Shown here: piece after piece, positions 63,830 through 64,000 of the stretch | Layout: each line of letters opens with the position of its first letter | Numbering within the stretch: position 1 is the first letter of the stretch | Origin: Topomyia yanbarensis | Lineage: Eukaryota > Arthropoda > Insecta > Diptera > Culicidae | Length of the DNA: 64,000 bases | Direction of reading: 5' to 3' | NCBI RefSeq assembly: GCF_030247195.1 | Contig: NC_080671.1 | Location: 2,384,501-2,448,500, forward strand | Notes under the pieces: generated by a model | What the model was told of the DNA's origin: nothing | The model's input: the letters and a program-made list of their open reading frames with translations, nothing else | The model's database searches: none | Translations under genes and position numbers: made by a program

Positions 63830-64000
63830 GTGGAAATATTTAATTTTGTTTCGTGAACTTCAATCACGATTTCTGCCATGTTATTAGCAAATCGATTCGT
63901 GAACTATTAAACAACTTTATGAACATTATGCATGAAACCAAAGGTTGACTCATAATTGTATTCATAGATTTAGGAACATTAGATAACAAAATCACACATC
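63830..64000 (-). mobile_element. Partial inverted copy of the 18448-19918 element
   Basis: Reversed it reads ATGAGTCAACCTTTG, AATGTTCATAAAGTTGT and GAAATCGTGATTGAAGTTCAC in the same order as 19605-19720. It runs off the window edge. Confidence 0.75.

Overview
The window is eukaryotic, intron-containing and crowded with transposable elements. The mix points to a mosquito, most likely a culicine (Aedes/Culex type): a BEL/Pao element with a PHD finger, RNase H-bearing LINEs of LOA-like and I-like type, a mariner relic, a tRNA-derived SINE with Feilai-like layout, and many short non-autonomous DNA elements. This is inference from family content; no species marker was searched.

Layout. 1-5940: a Ty3/gypsy-type retrotransposon on the plus strand whose gag and pol appear to be linked by introns, then possible 3' LTR sequence. 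5941-7611 (minus): a LINE fragment truncated at both ends. 7612-10788 (minus): a decayed BEL/Pao fragment. 11450-17612: a DNA element split by a 4.2 kb LINE (11993-16236) with an intact 1215-residue ORF2, flanked by a 275-bp direct duplication. 18448-19918: a repeat element with a ~93-bp tandem array. 21400-51540: exons of one plus-strand host gene encoding a TOG/HEAT-type protein (TOGARAM/Crescerin-like), with a 27.6 kb intron (21748-49374). That intron holds a second copy of the split DNA element, a TTAA-flanked foldback MITE, three SINE copies, a ~1 kb TIR element, a mariner relic, LINE scraps, a complete young BEL element (36973-44603) and an intronless SLC20 phosphate-transporter pseudogene on the minus strand. 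51806-53142: a DNA element. 53171-57910 (minus): a decayed I-clade LINE. 58113-58565 (minus): an R1-like RT scrap. 59745-62258: two GC-rich minisatellite blocks. 60836-61745 and 63830-64000: inverted copies of elements seen earlier in the window.

Only three coding units look possibly functional: the Ty3 gag-pol, the LINE ORF2, and the TOG-protein exons. The BEL polyprotein is almost intact but carries an apparent 1-nt frameshift near its C-terminus. The strongest points for follow-up are (i) the phase-matched introns in the Ty3 gag-pol, (ii) the 275-bp target duplication of the LINE, validated by an unduplicated relative in the same window, and (iii) the young BEL element with PHD finger, C-terminal frameshift and no visible tRNA primer site. 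No CRISPR array, rRNA or free-standing tRNA gene was found.
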